From: Candidatus Fimimorpha excrementavium
GTDB lineage: Bacteria > Bacillota > Clostridia > Lachnospirales > Lachnospiraceae
Reading direction: 5' to 3'
Assembly: GCA_018710785.1 (NCBI GenBank)
Contig: DVJD01000067.1
Coordinates: 1-35,228, forward strand
DNA: 35,228 nt
The notes beneath the pieces are model-generated. The model was not told the origin of the DNA. It searched no databases and was given only the letters and a program-made list of their open reading frames with translations. The position numbers and the translations under genes were made by a program. Position 1 is the first letter of the stretch, and every line of letters begins with the position of its first letter. This document shows positions 33,896-35,228 of this stretch, piece after piece.

Positions 33896-34540
33896 ATGAA
33901 ATGGGAATGGAGGCTGTTTGTCTTTCAGATGAAAAAAATGCGGATATTTCTGATCCTTACCGTGCTGTTTCTTTATCCGGTACTGGTATCCTATCAGATG
34001 AATCTGCTGGAATGGTACGAATCCTACGGCGGCCTGGAATCCGCCAAAAACGAATTTTTTCAAACCGCCCAGAACTATCTGCCGACCCTGGGCGTCCTGT
34101 GGGGCATCTTCATCAATCGCCTGTATTTTGACGGAAAGCTGGCCGAAGTCATCTATACGGCAGACCGAAAAGAAAAAATCCGTTTCACCATCTACGGATT
34201 TCTCCTGCTTCAGCTCCTGTTTACGCCCCTGTATATCTGGTATGCTGCTCTCTACGGCGACTGGCAGGAGCTGCTGCGCCTGATCCTGCAGACCTACGCA
34301 GGGATGACCGGCGTCTTCTTTTTCTGCAGCCTGTTCCGTTCCGGAATCCTGGCTGCAGGCGTCATGATCTGCGGCGTCCTGCTGATGCAGTACATGCTGG
34401 ACGGCTCCCATTTCTGGAACTGGTTTCAGGGAACCACCGCTGCCTGCGATGTTCCCCCGCTCCAAAAAGCCTTCCTCCTTCTCTGCTGCGGCGCTTCCAC
34501 CCTCGCAGGCGCCCTACTTGAGAAGATTCGCTTTCTATAA
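33896..34540 (+). CDS. Small ABC-2 type permease / integral membrane protein
   Basis: A 214-residue, very hydrophobic protein with about five or six membrane helices (for example FLILTVLFLYPVLVSYQ, FTIYGFLLLQLLFTPLYIW, GMTGVFFFCSLF and AFLLLCCGASTLAGALL). It has no further recognised motif. Its position as the third gene after a large permease and an ATPase suggests it is the second transmembrane subunit of the exporter. The ribosome binding site is weak (GGGGTGATG). A partial copy of its middle lies at 32952-33010. It is intact, but may now be transcribed mainly from the toxin-antitoxin promoter. Confidence 0.75.
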   Translation: MKWEWRLFVFQMKKMRIFLILTVLFLYPVLVSYQMNLLEWYESYGGLESAKNEFFQTAQNYLPTLGVLWGIFINRLYFDGKLAEVIYTADRKEKIRFTIYGFLLLQLLFTPLYIWYAALYGDWQELLRLILQTYAGMTGVFFFCSLFRSGILAAGVMICGVLLMQYMLDGSHFWNWFQGTTAACDVPPLQKAFLLLCCGASTLAGALLEKIRFL

Positions 34541-34555
34541 AACTTCTCTCAGACT

Positions 34556-34590
34556 GATCGCACATAGGTTCAAGGGAAGCAAACCATTTT
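34556..34590. repeat. Repeat-family arm fused to the methyltransferase 3' end
   Basis: ATCGCACATAGG (34557-34568) and AAGGGAAGCAAACCAT (34572-34587) match the left side of the 250-base palindrome (about 28647-28677), the second exactly over 16 bases. The stop codon of the methyltransferase remnant (34570-34572) lies in this repeat. Confidence 0.65.
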
Positions 34591-35056
34591 CACCGCCTTC
34601 AGCCGAATCCTCACATAATCCACATGCCATTTTCCACCGACATACAATTTTTCCCGCACGTTATCCACAGCGGAAGCGATGATTTCCTCTTTTTCCTGTG
34701 CATCCATCCCTGCAAAGGGAAGCTTGACAAACATCCGGATCCAGTCGGCCGCTCCGTCTTCCCCTTTCACTTCCGTCCACCGGTTTCTCCAGACGAAATG
34801 TCAGTGCGTTGGCCTGCTGAAACGTAAGGGCCGGATACTCCTTTTTCGCCCGTCGTATCATTTCCGCCGAGTCATCCAGTCCGATCACATCCGCTCCCAT
34901 CTTGGAAAGCCGGTCGGTCAGATTTCCGTTTCCGCATCCCAGATCCACCACCGTCATGCCCTCTTTCAGGTCCAAAAGTTCCAGCACCCCCTGGCCATAC
35001 TGGTGAACAAAATCAAACTTTTCCGCATACGTTTCTGAATCCCATTGAATATTCAT
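34570..35056 (-). pseudogene. Class I SAM-dependent methyltransferase, internally deleted
   Basis: The N-terminal part (from 35056) is a clear class I methyltransferase: VVDLGCGNGNLTDRLSKMGA is the SAM-binding motif I and IGLDDSAEM follows. It is open to about EKP near 34780, then the frame shifts. The C-terminal part of the same family (TEVKGEDGAADWIRMFVKLP onward to 34570) continues in another frame. The junction lies in the CCGGTGGA region near 34776-34785. The middle third, with the motifs after the SAM site, is missing, roughly 100 or more residues judging by the usual 250-residue length. The protein ends in MVCFP, coded by repeat-derived DNA. The start has GGAGGAGGAAAATT upstream. It is almost surely non-functional. 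Confidence 0.85.
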
Positions 35057-35099
35057 ACTGAATTTTCCTCCTCCTTACTTTCTATCGTTTCTCATAGGT

Positions 35100-35228
35100 A
35101 ATTGCGAAACTCTCAAAGCCGCGTAAACTCTCATCTCTCGATTCCCTCTATTCCAATCGCTCCTCACCAATTCTTCTATTTCTGGAAAACATTCACAGGC
35201 CGGAGAGAGCGAACCTTTTTCCTGACGG
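35100..35228. repeat. Dispersed repeat at window end, left part
   Basis: AATTGCGAAACTCTCAAA (35100-35117) and the segment ending TTCACAGGCCGG (to about 35203) match 3032-3124 in order. The last 45 bases are nearly the reverse complement of 76-120 at the window start. The window ends within the element. On the minus strand one frame reads GSLSPACECFPE followed by about 35 codons without stop, but no start or product is credible. Confidence 0.65.

Noticed and set aside
35060-35228. Coding-looking minus-strand frame containing GSLSPACECFPE
   Set aside because: Related peptides appear wherever the dispersed repeat occurs, with different lengths and stops. This is repeat sequence that happens to be open, not a gene.

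Overview
The window looks like the chromosome of a gut-type Clostridia, most likely a Lachnospiraceae member. The reasons are moderate GC, strong AGGAGG ribosome binding sites, large lipoprotein sugar-binding proteins, AraC-type regulators with two membrane segments, an AddB-type nuclease, and many dispersed palindromic repeats. The organism is inferred from gene style only. No rRNA, tRNA, CRISPR array, complete insertion sequence or prophage was seen.

Region 1 (about 186-16482) is a glycan-use region. It holds three AraC-family regulators (186, 4400, 10860), a GH29 alpha-L-fucosidase, a five-bladed-propeller glycosidase, two paralogous lipoprotein solute-binding proteins, a Cys-type sulfatase and a YesU-like DUF1961 protein. 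The three degradative enzymes lack signal peptides, so the likely scheme is capture of a fucosylated, possibly sulfated oligosaccharide outside the cell, import by ABC permeases that are not in this window, and cytoplasmic breakdown. A K+/H+ antiporter and a GNAT acetyltransferase sit inside the region without an obvious link.

Region 2 (16588-22106) holds an addB-like gene without addA beside it, a small XRE regulator with a clear terminator, and a lactonase-type beta-propeller gene whose promoter carries an inverted repeat over the -10.

Region 3 (22249-28382, minus strand) is a tight operon: pheA (chorismate mutase/prephenate dehydratase), a DUF815 ATPase, an exopolyphosphatase (ppx/gppA) and a polyphosphate kinase (ppk1). 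ppx and ppk overlap as TAATG. It ends at a bidirectional terminator shared with the lactonase gene. Upstream lies a 250-base multi-arm palindrome abutting nfo (endonuclease IV).

Region 4 (29856-35228) is the most unusual. An ABC exporter operon (large permease with extracellular domain, ATPase, small permease) is interrupted by an AbrB-PIN toxin-antitoxin pair. Scars around the pair are order-preserving fragments of the same three transporter genes: a piece of the small permease before it, then the 3' end of the large permease and a piece of the ATPase after it. This is what remains if a tandemly duplicated operon collapsed. The PIN toxin has lost its own C-terminus and now ends in 35 residues taken in frame from the large permease. 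The window closes with a methyltransferase pseudogene whose stop codon lies in repeat-derived sequence. Both window ends fall in the same dispersed repeat family.
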